A DNA stretch of 64,000 nt from assembly GCF_032854445.1 (NCBI RefSeq), contig NC_088295.1, positions 45,123,385 through 45,187,384 of the forward strand, given 5' to 3'. Below the pieces are notes generated by a model. That model was given only the letters and a program-made list of their open reading frames with translations, ran no database searches and was not told the origin of the DNA. The stretch is from Liolophura sinensis (Eukaryota; Mollusca; Polyplacophora; Chitonida; Chitonidae). Both the position numbers and the translations under genes were made by a program. Numbering within the stretch: the stretch's first letter is position 1; each line of letters begins with the position of its first letter. Below, piece after piece: positions 14,401 through 29,400 of this stretch.

Positions 14401-17400
14401 AGTGTGGTAGAGTTGTTACTAGGACATGGGGCAGATCCAACACATAAGCTCAAGGTGCACTTCTAGTCTGTCTAAATGTATAGCTACTGTGGATTTGTCG
14501 TTGAGCGCACAAGATGTGTTCATTTTGAACCTGAATCATTGTAAAGTATACCTCTTCCTGAGATATAATTGGCTTGTTAATTTGATCACGATTTAGTCAG
14601 ATAATGAAATTACCTTGAAATATTGTCATGAAATAAGAAACTGTGAATGTTGTCAACATGTTAAGACCAATATTCAAAGTTCCTCTTGTTTTGTTTTATG
14701 CAAAACTAATCTGTGGTCATATATTTTTTTTGTTTTTTTTTTTAATTTAAAATATTCTCGTATAATGCAATTAGGCATAGAGAAACCTTTTTACTTGAAA
14801 CTCTCAGAAATGCTGTGACGTTTTTGTTCATGAAGATTTAGCCTTGCTATTTGTCACATAAAAATAAACGTCATTTAGAGCATTTCTTCTGTTTCCTCAT
14901 TTGTTTTGTAAAGTGATTGTCTCACTGCTGTGACTGAGCAGTTAGAATTGTAATTTTGAAGCATACAATGAAGAAAGAGATTTGCATCATGCTAACCGAT
15001 AACTTGTAACATATGTTTTTGCTTAAAGGATGGCTCAACAATGATCATTGAGGCAGCCAAGGGTGGTCACACTCAGGTTGTGAACTTGTTACTGGAGTGG
15101 CCCAGTGGGATGTTCATGGCCCCCTCCCCGGACCTGTGTCAGGTCACCCCAGCCGATGTCCACTTTAATGAGGTCAGTCAAAACAGATTAACAGCTGTCG
15201 ATAAGCCAGTACAAGTGGTATAAAAAAATGGCGTTTTGTTTCAGGGATCTGTTATTCAAATTTGTGTTCAAAATTATATCAAACCCAAGTCTAAATACCA
15301 TTCTGATGATAATACATGGAACAAATGTCCAGTCTTTAAATTATTACCTAGGATAAATCTGTTTACATCAGCACCTTTATTGTGAGCTAAGTCTCGGTAA
15401 TAATTTTTGAAATTAAAATCCTAAATATATTTGCATAATGAAAAAGAACATCTGATATGTTCAGAAATTTTGTGTAATAAAAATGTTTGTTTAAAGACCG
15501 TTTTTCTTGTAAAAGGGAGATTTATTACAATGTGACTCATTTTTTTAATTTTAGTGTAATTCTACTATACTGTAAAAGTAACATTATAACAAAAAGTTGA
15601 AGTTTGTTGTTAGAAATAATTTCTATATTATATTATGGATATTCAATACTTTAATATAACTGCAATGTTGCCCTGTGTTTGTATAATGGCTGGGAATACT
15701 ATACATCAATGTGTTAATGTTTGACTGTTGCAGCCACGTGTACCAGTGCACGGACTCAACAACATTGTTCCTCCTAGTGATCCTGACCCTGATCATTGCT
15801 TAAATAGTGCCAAACCCTCTTTCCAGTCTGGTAAGGAATACTTTAATAACATATTCCATCATATGTTTATTGGTCATAAATCAAGCAAATAAAGACCTTC
15901 CTCCAAATGACCAGGCAACAGCAAAGATTTAACTACGTCCACAAGAAGTATTCTTGTTAGGTGTGCCACAGGCCTTCAGTTTGGGGGCACTTTTTGCCAT
16001 GCTGTTATACATATAAAATGGTGGAATTTGCTTATCTGACTTTCCCATAGACTAAAGATAACTTGGAGATGTCATTGTTGATTGGACAATTGTGTATTTT
16101 TCTTGCTTATTGCTATGCTAGGTCTTGTCAGATTCATTATGGAACTTATGTTAAAAAAAAAAAAAAAAACTATTGAAAAAATGATAATTTACATCATAGT
16201 GTTGGTTCAGCTGTTTGTGTTTTGCATTATTTGCCATCTACTTATTTAATTCAAATGCTGTAATGCAAAAATAAAGAAGGTGTTATTTATGAGAAAATAA
16301 TTGATTTTTTTTTTTTTTTTTTGCAGTCATAGCCAGTCAGGTGAAAAATAAGCTCCCAAATTTAGAAAAGTCAGTGGAACAATCAACCAAAAGTTTACAA
16401 AAAACACTGGGAAAGAGGGCAACATCTAGTCGTTCAAGCTCACTGGAGGACATCCCGCGAGCAAACAGAAACTGTAATTTAGCAGAAGGGACAGATATAG
16501 GAGGCGGCAAGCTGACAGGGGAAAAGCTGGGCCCTGAGAATGACATGGTGGACGACATCTTACCCCAGATTGATGCCAATTTGAAGGCCACAGAGAAGCT
16601 GGATGCTATTATAAGCAACATGATGCAGGGCCCGTTACTGAACACGAACGGGACGCCGGAGGAGCAGATCCTGCAGAGACAGCAGATCCTGGAGGAGCTA
16701 CAGAAGGTGGAGCGGGAGCTGCAGGAAAAAGCCAAGGAGCAGGTACACCGCACCGCCCAGCACCGTGCAGAGTTGCATCAGTACCAGATGCTAGCCGTGC
16801 AGCAGGAGGGGCATCAGCCCTATAACCAGTACGACCCCAAACCTCTGCACAAGGTTCTACAGAAGCAGCTGGAGGAAGTGGGCCAGGTGGAAGAGAACGA
16901 CGAGCTGAACAGTCTGCCCACCTGCGAGGACCTTAGGGAGAATGAAATCCTCCTGAACAAGGTGATCAACCCGGGAGAACTGGAGGAACAGCTGGTGGAT
17001 CTGTTAAGTGGAGGCGGCGGTGATGCCATATTACCCCCAACTCCTCCGTCCAGCGCTCTCGATTCGCAACTCGCCAATACCAACCAAAGTAACCTGGACC
17101 AAAATCTTGCGGGACAGGACGAATTTAAAGTCCTCAACACAAACCAAGGCCCGGGTTCACCCACACCTGAGGCAGACAAGCTGCTTGGGAATGGCAGTGT
17201 TGTGTCCGTTCAGCCACCAGGCAATGTTGGCCAGTCCCAGGAACCTTTGTCCTTGCCACAGCTGGCAAATAGTTGTAAGTACCGCTCTCCAGGCTTGACA
17301 AATTACCCAGTACCACTTTATATACCATAACTGAACTGATGCATAGCTGTACGACTTTTCCACGCTTGACAAATTATGCACTACCAGTTTATACCACAAC

Positions 17401-20400
17401 TAATGCATACATGTAGCCGTACCACTTGTCCTGCTTGACAAATTCCCCATTATCACTTTATTCCACAACCGACACATACACATAGTTGCAAGTACCACAC
17501 TTGACAGATGTCCCACTTTATTTCACAACTGGCAAATATTTGTAAGTACCACATTGACAAACTCTTGACAAATGCCAAAGTAACACTTTTTACCACAACT
17601 GAAACATAATTGTAAGTACCAATACCACCTTCCATACGTCATAGATGTCCCAGGTATCACTGGAAAGCTGGCAAATTCTAGAAAGCACCATTTCCAAGTT
17701 CCAAAACCACACAGTTATCTTTTGTTACGTTAGAGTAACTGTAGCTGATTTGTAATGTAGAAATAAAATTACTTTGAAAGGGCAAAATGTCAATACTAAG
17801 ATAAAAATAGTTTCTTTAAAAACACTTCTCATTTTGAAAGGATTCATTGTCATTATTATATTATGATATCAGAAATATATATTTCACTTTCATTGTTTGT
17901 GGAATCTTCATTAAACCTTTATGTGTCAAAATGGTGTGTCACATTCTGCATTTCAGCTGTGACCGGACTTTTACAACAAATCCAGCAGTATGTGATTCCA
18001 CAGCAACAGCCCATGACTCCAGCTCAGCAGCAGCAACATCAGCAGAACCAGGCCCTGATTTTAAAAGCCCTGTCCAAACAGCTACAGCATGAGATGCAAC
18101 AGGAGCAGCAGAACCTGCCCATCCCTGGACCGCTGACCCCACACCAGATGCAACAGTATCTGCTCAGTCAACAACAAGAGCTGGATCTTAAACAGCAACA
18201 ATTGGAGCTGACAGAGAGCCTGATAACCAAGAAGCAGGTACAGCTTCATCTCCATCAGCACCAGGCCCAGCAGGGCAAGGCGCCGCCTTTACCCAACAAC
18301 AACCTTCAGAAGAAGGCCGTCAATAAACAGCCCGGGGTGACCAGGCCCCCGGCCACACAGGTGGCCGGACAGATTGTTAACGGCAATATTGCTGTGGGAG
18401 AGATGAATACTCCACCTCATTCCACCCCTATGACCCCCAATCCTTCACCGGCTTCTCCGCAAGCCCCGCTGTACTCTTCTCTCGACTTGGATGCCCAGAC
18501 TGAAAGTAATCACGATACAGCCTTGACCTTGGGATGTGCGGGAGGTCATGCTGAGCTGGTGTCCTTGCTGTTATCACGGGAGGCAGATATTGAACACCGT
18601 GATAAAAAGGGTATGGTTCGTCTTGAAATTTTTTTATATTTATACGTTATTTATTCAGGTATAATTTCATTCTGATTGGAGGTAACTGAACAGAATCAGG
18701 CCAAAATTAAAAGATTATATGTTGGATGTTACTCGACTGACCCTTCAAAAAGGCCCCAACAAGAATTCTTTTTTTGTGTTTTTACAGATGCCAAATTTTT
18801 TTTCATGTTATTTCATTTAATTACTTGTTTTTTTTTTCGACGATCGTTTGAAATGTCACTCTGTTTACAGTTGACGGGCACTCTTTCAAAATGTAAAATT
18901 TCCTCTCTAGCTGTTGAGCAAAGCCAGCCTTATAGGGCTTTGATGAGTATACCATATCCGATACCTGTGAAGTGTTTTCAACAGTATCCATTTGGATGCC
19001 AGTGAAATAGTGTTGCCATGTTTGGTGATTTTGTTATACTTTACTGAACTGATGACCAGTGTCCTTGTCTTTCCATAGTGAGTCTAGATTTCCTACCGTC
19101 TTTTGTTACAAATGAGTTGTAACATCAAACAAACAATATTTTAATTTTGGCCTCATCAGTTCGGCTGTAGCCTTGGACCAAGTAAGGTCATAAGGACTTA
19201 AAAATTCCCATTTCTTCTGATATGTTACCTCAGAGAAAGAAATACAGTGCTGTTATACGAAACAGTTTAAAAACAAGTGAAATATGCTCGTAAAACCAAG
19301 GTCCTCTTTGTCATTCATGATTAGTAAACTAATACTCTTGTACGATGCAGTTAGGTTGATGTCATGTCAGATTTGTAATTTTGTTTCCCCTTGCCCCAGG
19401 TTTCACCCCACTGATACTGTCAGCCACTGCTGGTCATGTAGAGGTTGTGGAGATCCTGTTAGATCAGAGGGCAGAGATAGAGGCACAGTCTGAGCGTACT
19501 AAAGACACGCCCTTGTCTCTGGCATGTTCAGGGGGACGATATGAGGTAGGTCACTCTCAGCACAGACTGATTCCACAAAACCAAATTTTATACCGCTTTA
19601 GAGTGCTTAGTTTTGTTGTACATAAGGTGAAAATTTGACTAAGTCTGTTCCATTTCTCTATGGTATCAGCCCAAGATGTCAGCCTTGGTCAAATCAGATT
19701 GAATCGTATGAAGAGAAAGTTAGGTGTCTTCCAAGTTCGTCCATGAACTTTTCAGTTCAGATACAGTCATTTCAGGTTGCAGGATTTCTGCTCTTTCCGA
19801 TTAAAATAGCATGGTGCATTTTGTGACTAGACCAAGAAATATTGTACTTGCAAAGTAGAATTTAATGTGGTTATGGCTATACACGCAGGATTTTCATTAG
19901 GATCTGGGTTACAACTGGTTTAATGGTTTAATAATTTTGTGTCGAAAAAAATACTATTAGTATAGGCAGTTAAATACAGAAGAAAGGGCAATACTTAGCA
20001 GCTGCATATTTGCTTTTTGAAAATTTTGACAGGTATTAAAGTGGTGTGGAGAACTTCATGTGTGCAAACATGAAATGTTATTTTTTGTCACAGGTTGTGG
20101 AATTACTTCTAGCACGTGGTGCTAACAAGGAACATCGTAATGTTTCTGATTACACACCCTTGAGTCTGGCAGCTTCTGGTGGCTATGTCAACATTATCAA
20201 ACTGTTACTGTCACATGGGGCAGAAATCAATTCCAGGTAAATTTAAGAACTGTACACAAAGATGTTTCCTTCTGATAAATACAAAACTGCTAACGCAAGA
20301 AATTATATTGGTATGGGATATGTTGACTGTTGAAATCTGGACAATGGATCTGGGAAAAGAATTGTATTATGTCATAAGAATAACCCTTAATAAATGTTTC

Positions 20401-23400
20401 TTGGTTATTAAATCCATTTTGATTCATTCACAAATATTTACCATTAACCACAGTCATTCTCTTTATTAGAATTGTTTAAATTCTGTTGTTTTTTGTTTTT
20501 TTTTGTCATCAGTTTATCTTTTGCGAATTTATACAAGTAAGAAGGAAAGGATATGGTTATTTCTATGTAATTTGCATGTTACAGGACTGGGAGTAAACTG
20601 GGGATTTCCCCTCTGATGTTAGCAGCCATGAATGGACATACAGCAGCTGTCAAACTGCTGCTTGACATGGGCAGTGATATAAATGCTCAGGTAGGAATCA
20701 TGAGAGTTAAATCCTTTGATACTTTTGTTAAAGAATGCCTTCAACAGAGCTCCTAATAATGTAGGAAATTCATGCTGAGGTCAGAATAAGATGCTGGTGT
20801 GTGCTTTTATATTTGCTGAAAAGACATGTATGCATGTATTTCTGTTTGTGGTAACTAATTCATCTTGGTAACTATTTTGTTTAGCACGGTGATCATTGGG
20901 GGAAGTATTGTATGCACAATATTCAAAGGCTTGCAGTTATTTTTGTTATTTGTTCTTTTAGATTGAAACCAATAGAAATACAGCTCTGACCCTGGCCTGC
21001 TTTCAAGGGCGTCATGAAGTTGTCAGTTTACTTGTGGACAGGAAGGCAAACATTGAGCATAGAGCTAAGGTAAGAAGACTGGTAACAATAACTTTATTCT
21101 CTAGTTGTTTCCTCTCACAGTTAAGCCTCAGTTGTGTCAATACACTTATTGGATGACTGAGATTGATTAAATCTTGAAGTAACTGATCTAGTACAGGAAC
21201 CGAAAAGCGTGAAGATGTGGGGTTATATTCTTAATTAATTTATTTAATTAATTAATTTATTCTTATTATTCAGCAGCCATTTTTTAAATACATGTATCAG
21301 GTGTAACGGCTAACTTTAACTTTTTAAATTTTATTTAAAACTTAATGTTACGAGTTTGCTGTTCATCCAACCTCAGAATTGTTACATTGGTCCTTTTAAT
21401 TGCATGAATTGTTCCTGGCACAGTCCATGCTTTCCAAGGTTGTGTTTCACAGTGTATTTATGAAGAAGTTTGACAGGTTTACTTGAAAAAAAAAAAAAAA
21501 CATCCAAGAAAAAATTTCAGTGGTAAATACTTATAGTTTTGAACAACACATTGTGTTGGATACCAGGATATGGCCATAGGATATAGTGTAGTTCTTGTGG
21601 TGTACAATTGTATGTGTTTGCAGACTGGTCTTACACCTCTGATGGAGGCAGCCTCTGGTGGGTATGTAGAAGTGGGGCGGGTGTTGCTGGATAAGGGAGC
21701 AGATGTGAATGCCCCTCCAGTGCCATCCTCCAGGGATACAGCCCTTACTATAGCTGCGGACAAGGGTCATTACCGATTTGTGGAGCTGCTATTGGGAAGG
21801 TGAGTCGAGTATTACTACAAGGTGGATCTGTGAAGCACAGCACTGCAGTTCTATATGAGGACTGCATAGGCTGTATTTGACCTAAAATAAGGCTGGAATC
21901 TGAATTGTATCAGTCAGAGTAGTAGAAAACAATGTATCCAAGACAGTGTTCCAAATAAAGTTTTAGAAAGGAAAATTATGTATAATGTCAAACTACAGCT
22001 AATGTGCTCTCTTGTGTGGCCAGGACTGCAAGTTTTGACCAAAAATTTGCTTTGGCCACTGCCCGTCATCCACAGCCATAACATATTTCATTGGTGAGTA
22101 GAAACAGAGTTACACACATTCTTACATGTACATATCAGAAAGTAACCGTTGTTAACAACTAACACATTTGTGCAGTTACACTTCTTACATTTTTTACCCA
22201 TGGTTTTGCAGGAGTGCTGCAGTTGATGTGAAGAACAAGAAAGGGAATTCCCCACTTTGGCTTGCATGTAATGGTAAGAGTTTTTTCCATCTATTATATC
22301 CTCGAATCATCCTTTGTATTAAAACAATCTGGTCCAGTTACAGTGATCATGAGAAGTAAGCTGTAAAACGTGATAGGAAAGTGCGCTAACGCCTTTTGTG
22401 AGAGTCCGCTGCAGGATGCGATGTGATGATCCAATATATATTTCCACAACCTGTTTTTGGTGCACATAATCCGGCACTAAAATGCACAGAGCGATTCTCA
22501 CACCTCAAATAGTTGTTGCCTGGAGGTATTGGGATGGAGTGATGGACAATGTAGGGCTTTAAAGCAAGAGCTATGAAATCTGTTTCAGCAATGTTATAAA
22601 AGATATTCATGTATCCAGCTAATTGGAAGTATAGATTAAAAAAAACTTTTAGCAAATCATATTCATTTTTCAAAGTAATTCAAACTAGGAAATTTCAGAT
22701 TTTGAACACCAATCTTTATTATTAACTTGGTACGTTTGAGGTTCACAATACTTTCACCTGACCAGCACAAAAGTGCTGATGATTTTGGTCAAAACCTGGA
22801 GCATAAAACATGTCAAACGTTGAAAGAATGTGTGCTAGGGGATGTATAAGTTGCTACTATTTGAGCATTTACATGATCAGCTAAAATAAAACCCTAACTG
22901 AGGTCAACTGTCAAGAGGCTGAATTCACCGGTTACATGTGAACGTTGCTAACTATCAATCTGCCGTTGCTGTGTTGATGCTGGCTGTTCAAAAGTCTATT
23001 GAAACTTTAGCAAGGCGTAAGTCTTAATACCAATCTTGATCTAATTGCAAAACCAGTTTGACTTCAAATAGATGTTCATGAAGCACCTAATTGTCTTCTC
23101 TCCAGGCGGTCACCTAGACGTGGTCCAGCTACTGGTCCAGGCAGGAGCAGACATTGATAGTCAGGACAACAGGAAGGTCTCCTGTCTGATGGCTGCCTTC
23201 AGGAAAGGTCATGTCAAAGTGGTCAAGTGGATGGTGAAACACGTCAACCAGTTCCCGTCTGATCAGGAGTGCTCACGCTACATACAGACTGTGGCAGACA
23301 AGGTGAGATAACTGGCAGTACAATGTTGGTGCGTACATGGCTTGTGTCAATGTTGTAATGGCTGATAAGTAAGCCGTTACGGGCATGTACATGTAACATT

Positions 23401-26400
23401 ATCTGACAGATTTCTGACTGTTTGACTTCTATTAGCCATTGGTCAACTTTGACTGAATTGTATTGATGTCTGTTCATGTGTACTTCATCTCTACCAAAAT
23501 ATCTTAAGAACCTGTTCATATGTTGTCAAAATTTGGTGGACATCATCTCAGGTCTAGTAGAAAGCCTATTGAAAATGAACGCTTTTGGAGTATTTTTTTC
23601 CTCCTTCGATCTACTTTATTGTTGTCAGATTTCATATTTTGGTAAAATTCTATTATATCTTCAAAAGTATATAGCCATATAAGGTGATACTTCATACACA
23701 TGGTGGCTCTTTCAGAAGGCATTAAACTTTGGTTGGCTCAAATGACCTTTGGCCAACTTTCTCAAGTCTAAGTTAAAATATGGCTTGTAAAGCTTCAGCT
23801 TGAAAAGTACATTTACTTAGCCAAATTCCGTGAAACATCATACACTGTATTGCATTATTGCCAACATGACTGACCTTTTGACCTATTTTCTCAGGTTTCG
23901 TACATGTAGGTCTTTATATTTGGCTTGTTACCAAATGACCAAATGCAATCAAACTTCATCCAGCGATATCACTGAATATGAAATTTGCAGGAGTTGCAGA
24001 AAAAGTGTCAACAGTGCATGGACATCACTCAAAGTGCTAAAGATCATCAGGCTGCAGAAGCCAACAAAAACGCAACCATATTGCTGGAGCAACTAGACAT
24101 GGAGAAGAAAACTGAAGAGAAGAAGAAAGCAGCGGCTGAACGCAGGAGAGAGAAACGCAAGAAGAAGCGCAAGGAAAAACAGGAACGGGAAAAAGAGAAG
24201 GACTCAAACAGGTAACCTTATCAGGAGCCAGAAAAACGTTTGCAATGGGTAAAGTGGAGTTTAAAGGGAGATTACTGTGTATGGCATTTCAATTATGCGT
24301 TTTATAAAGTTGACTTCCATTGTCCTTAGGGCATAATATTTTTTTTTTCATATAGTTTTTATTCGAGAGAAAAAAAGAATATTAAAACAGACAGTGTGTA
24401 CATTTGATTATTTTGTGTGTTTAGTAAAAACTCCTCCCCTGAGCCGGAAATAACGGAGCCTGAGCAAGAAGAGGAGGTGGTGGAGACTAAGGTGGCGGCA
24501 GTGATTCACCCCCCTCCAGCCCCTCTCACAGCCACTCTCACCACCACTATTGGTAAGCTATTTCAAGCTATAGTAAAGTATTACTGACTGATTTTGTTGA
24601 AAAAAAAAAATATTCATGAGGTTGTTGGACATGAGGATATGGCTGTATACATGAATCGTGCTTTCTTAAATTACACTCACAGTTGTAGTGGAAATCCGCG
24701 AATATCTCAGCAAGAACCATATTTGCTGAAAAGTAGCCATAGAATTTAGCAGCCCTATGCAAATGATAAAGCTTTGTCTGAAAGAGTTTGTGAATATGAT
24801 AGCTTAGTGACTATAAAGAACTTTTGAGATGTGTATATTTCAGTTTTTTAAGCTGCAACAAAGCAGATCTGTATGTGGGGTGTTTCTGACTGTTGATGTA
24901 TTGGTAAAATTTGTCACATCTTCTGGCGTTGGCCTGGTATATTTAAACACATAACATTCACTTAACTTCAGACCTTGAGGGTTAGCTGATATGAAATCAT
25001 ATATGTAGAGGTTGCACCTATAGGGAATTTGCACTTGTTTTTGTTATCATCCTTAGTAATGTTTATATGTTGTTTTAGGAACAACTCACCGCACAACCAC
25101 GGAGGCAAAGATCAGCATGTCAAAAGTGAAGTCCAAAGTGGAAGTGTACACGACTGCATCCACAACCACGACGACTGTAACAACTACCAGGGCCTCTGCT
25201 AACACCTCAGTTCCTAGGGTGACCAAGAAAAAGGCCAAGAGCAAGGAGAAGGATCACCCCCCGGACCACAGCCAGAACCAACCCCCTGCTAGCTCAGCAG
25301 CGGCAGTACCTACCAGCATTCCTGAGGGGGGTGGGGCGAGTTCCTCCGTGGGCAGTACCAACATGGGCACGGCTTCTGACAGCAAGAAAAAACAAGGAGA
25401 CGTCACACATTCACTGGCTACATCAACAGGTCAGTACAGTTAATTTGATTTTTTTTATTTACTTGAGTGATGTTTTATGCCTTACTCAAGAATATTTCAC
25501 TTAGACAACTGCAGCCAGCATTAAGGTAGACAGTTAATTTTAAGGAATATGGTAATTCAGTCATGATTTGATGGCAGTTGTCATCAGCTAATCATTATGC
25601 TACAGAAGGTGGTGATTAATTGGTATGAAATCATGTAGTTGCTGTTTTAAGTTTTTCCTGATTTTACACTAACTTGTCGTGTACTTGGAAGGGATTTACT
25701 GTACTTGTGTATGGCCAGATTTCAAGTAGTTAAGTCTTTAAAAGTGAAAATTCAGTTTCATGTCAAAATAATAGAAACAGTATTTCAAATTCCCGTGTCA
25801 AAAATTTACGATGTAACACATTTTAAAGTATAGTTAGTGGGTCAAGTCAGCCTTGGAGATTCAAGTCTTAGATCTGTCACAGTTCAGTGGAGCCAACTTG
25901 TTTTATCTTTTGTATTGAAAAGCATTTCATATTTTATTTGATGCAGGTATAGGGGACTTGGATGACTTTGGAACATTGCCTGCCCGCATGAAGATAAGCG
26001 ACAAAGAGGTGGCCAAAATTACGAAGACAAGCATGGGCAAAGGAAAGCCCAACACTGGGTAAGCCAGGATCTTGAGCAATCTTTTAAATTCTGACTGAGA
26101 TAACTGTAGTGAACAAATGAAAGGTTCTCTTTAGCACCCTAATATAATGTGTCAACAAATTTATTATTAAGGAGAGAAGTCTATTTTATGACTATAATTC
26201 TAGCTTTTTCGTGTGTTTTATTTTGAAAGCAAAGAAAGCACTAAAATAAGGTATTTATTAGATGAAAGACCATTAAACACTGTCGAGAAAAATAGTTTGA
26301 TTTATTTTTTTAGAAATTTTCTAACCGACTTCTATTCTATTTCTGTGGGACTCAGTGAGTATCAGTGACGTGACAGCAATATTTTTGGCTTGAAATAGGT

Positions 26401-29400
26401 TCATTTTTTGAATGTGTTTATAGCTCTAAATGTAGATGCATTTCTAACGATGAAATATAGCACTGTGAGAGTCAAGTGGCAAAAAGCTGACGTGACATCA
26501 CTTGTCTCAGTGAGGTCAGAAAAGGCCACGGGGCCTCCGTGGCTCAGTTGGTTAGCGCGCTAGCGCAGCGTAATGACCCAGGAGTCTCTCACCAATGCGG
26601 TCGCTGTGAGTTCAAGTCCAGCTCATGCTGGCTTCCTCTCCGGCCGTATGTGGGGAGGTCTGGCAGCAACCTGCGGGTGGTCGTGGGTTTCCCCCGGGCT
26701 GTGCCCGGTTTCCGCCCACCATAATGCTGGCCGCCGTCGTATAAGTGAAATATTCTTGAGGACGGCGTAAAACACCAATCAAAAAAAAAAAAAAGGCCAC
26801 AGTAGAATCCAAAGGTTTGAATGCACTTACTAGGTCAAAAAATATTCTCAAAAAATAAATCAAACTATTTTCCCAGACAGTATTTAATGGTCTTTCATCT
26901 GACATGTACTTCATTCTAGTGTGCTCTTTGCCTTTAAGCTGCATCAATTAGCCATTGTAAATTTGCACTTGTTTCATAACATGTATAATTTTGGTATACC
27001 TGATAACAGAATTTTGAAGCATCTTGTGTTGCTGCTGGTGGGAAAGCAAATGACAGAAGACTGATTGTTGTTTTCAGAAGAGGTGGTGAGAATGCGGCGA
27101 ACAATTCCCAAGAGAAAAGCCCGGGGTCTGGCAGCGGCACCATAACCATCTCCTCATCCAAGGGGACAACATCCATTGTCAGTCCTAAGAGAGGGCCCAG
27201 GAAGGAAGAGGGTTGGAAAGAGGTTATCAGAAAGTAAGATGATGCTACCAGTGTTAAATACCATGTCAGTATATAGGATTTATTGAAAACGTTTGGACTG
27301 AAGAGGTCCAAAATCATTATTTGTTGTAACTGTATACCAATCCATAATGTGTATTTACAAACGATGAATAATAATATTTATAAGGATAGGGTCATTGCCC
27401 TCTCAGTTATCTAAGATTCAGCCTTCAAAAATGCTGAAGTAATCAAACTTTTACAGTTGTAATGCAAGTGCAACTTTTGCTGGGCATATTTTTGATTTAA
27501 ATCTATGATGATCCAGATATCAGAGCACACACGTGTGTACAAGTTTCATCTCTACTGATGCTACAATGACCTTAATTGTCTTTAATTACAGATCGAAGAA
27601 AGTGAATGTGCCAGTGAATGCTATAAGTCGCGTGATTGGTCGAGGTGGCAGTAATATCAATGCAATACGAGAAGTATCGGGGGCTCATATTGAAGTGGAG
27701 AAGCAGAAAGGAACAACAGATAGAGTGATTACCATCAAGTAAGTTTATCGTTTTGTTTACTTGTATTTACAAAGTTGTGTTCAAAAGTGCAAAAAGACAA
27801 GAAGAAATAAAACTTCATAGACTTAACATTAAGTTTTTGTCAGTATAATTTGAGAATTGACAACCAGTTATTTGAAACTATTGCATGCAGCTTGATGTCA
27901 TAGGCTTTGTTATAGTAACAGAAAAAAACGCCGTGTGGAAGTAGATTTACTGTTAAGTGCAAAACTGTTAAGCACATCACACCAGGCGTTTGTGTATCAT
28001 TGCAAAAGTGAAAAATTTGTGAGTGTGGTATTAAACAGTGTAATTAAATCTGGAAAAAGAATATCAAAATTAAATAAGTACATGTGTAATTAGAGATTCA
28101 AGCTAATATCCTTGGAGACACCTCTTGAAATCGTTAGTAGTATTATTATTATTATTCAACTCATAAAATTGCATGTCTCAAAAACTGGTAAAGGTTCTGT
28201 TACTCTGTATGTATCCCTGTTATCAAACCTGTAAGTGGGCTCCCGGCCTGTTTGCTCTGAATATTAATAAACCATAAACCAAAGTTAGAGAACCCAAATT
28301 TCGCAGTCTTAATGAACATATGAAGCAACTTTTGACGTTGTTCTTGTTTTGTTCGTTGTGCTGTTTTACCTGTCACGTGATTTAGCAGCAGTTTTGAATT
28401 TTATTGATAAGCTAAAAAAATCTTTTCGTTTACAATTTTTAGGTGGATCGCCTTACCCATGTTGTAAAATACTTTAATAAGGCGAAAACTAACCAATGAA
28501 CTTGGCTCAAAAATAGGTCCATTTTTAAAATTGCTTAAAATCATTAAACAAACACACTATGGTGCCCCTTGGCGTCACATTTACAAATCCGCAAAACTGC
28601 CCTATGTAAATAACACGGGAACTTGGTGCTAGACTGCATGAAACCATTGACTGCAGTTTACTTCGGGAGCGGGCACCAACTCTGCAACATTGTGTTCTTT
28701 CTGTCTTTTGTCTTCAGCTATCACCAAAGGATCAAAGCCGCCTAATCTCTATGCTAGTCTTCAGTACTTGGTCAGTTGTAAATGATGCCTGGCAGTCTGG
28801 GGTTCAAATCCAGTGCATTCTTTTCTTTTTTTCCCGTTTTTTTCCCATTATCATGAACTTTACAAACACTAGGTTACCAGAAGTAGTAAAAAACTTGTGG
28901 CATGGACATGGCAACGCTGTTGGATAACAGCTTTAATTGTGGTTGTTGTTTTCAGAGGTTCTGCTGACTCGACCAGACAAGCCCATGCGCTAATAACAGC
29001 CTTGGTGAGCGACCCTGACAAGGAGCTTGTGGAGATCTTACCTAAACGCAAACTCAAACTGGATAACAATACACCCAGTATACTGGCCAATGGAAGCCCA
29101 AGTGATGCTCGCGTGCCGGCTGTACACGGCAATGGAGGCTCTGGTGGAATATCCAGTCAAAGGTCACCGTCTGCTGGAAAGGCATCAAGTTGGTCAAATG
29201 CATCATCGGGGAGTGGGAACAGTTTGAATAACAGCTCTGGGGGAGGCAGTTCTCATGGTATAATGGGCCCGGGAAGTGCAGTGTGGGGAGGTGTCCCAAC
29301 TCAGCCCGTGTCGCCCAAAAAGGGCTTCCCAAAACAGGCTAGTGCTTCATCGCAGTCAAATCAGGGGAGTGAGCGAGCTTTCACTGTGGTCTCCAGACCT

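Larger units (their letters stand above)
7817..15172 (+). other. ANKHD1: Mask exons 4-13: first ankyrin-repeat block
   Basis: Encodes about residues 168-676, a continuous run of 33-residue ankyrin repeats (about 15 by comparison with the human protein). Typical repeat cores are TPLMEAAS.GH and ALTLAC..GH, with loops GANVEEHNENGHTPLMEA, GADIELGCSTPLMEA and GADVNRQTFNNDH. Intron positions often fall in the Gly of the inter-repeat loop (phase 1, G|GA or G|GT), so repeats behave as exon modules. Exon 9 carries the single-base frameshift described separately. Expected role: a protein-binding solenoid. Confidence 0.94.

Noticed and set aside
16337-17179. Minus-strand open frames opposite mask exon 15
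   Set aside because: They are shadows of the conserved plus-strand coding exon.
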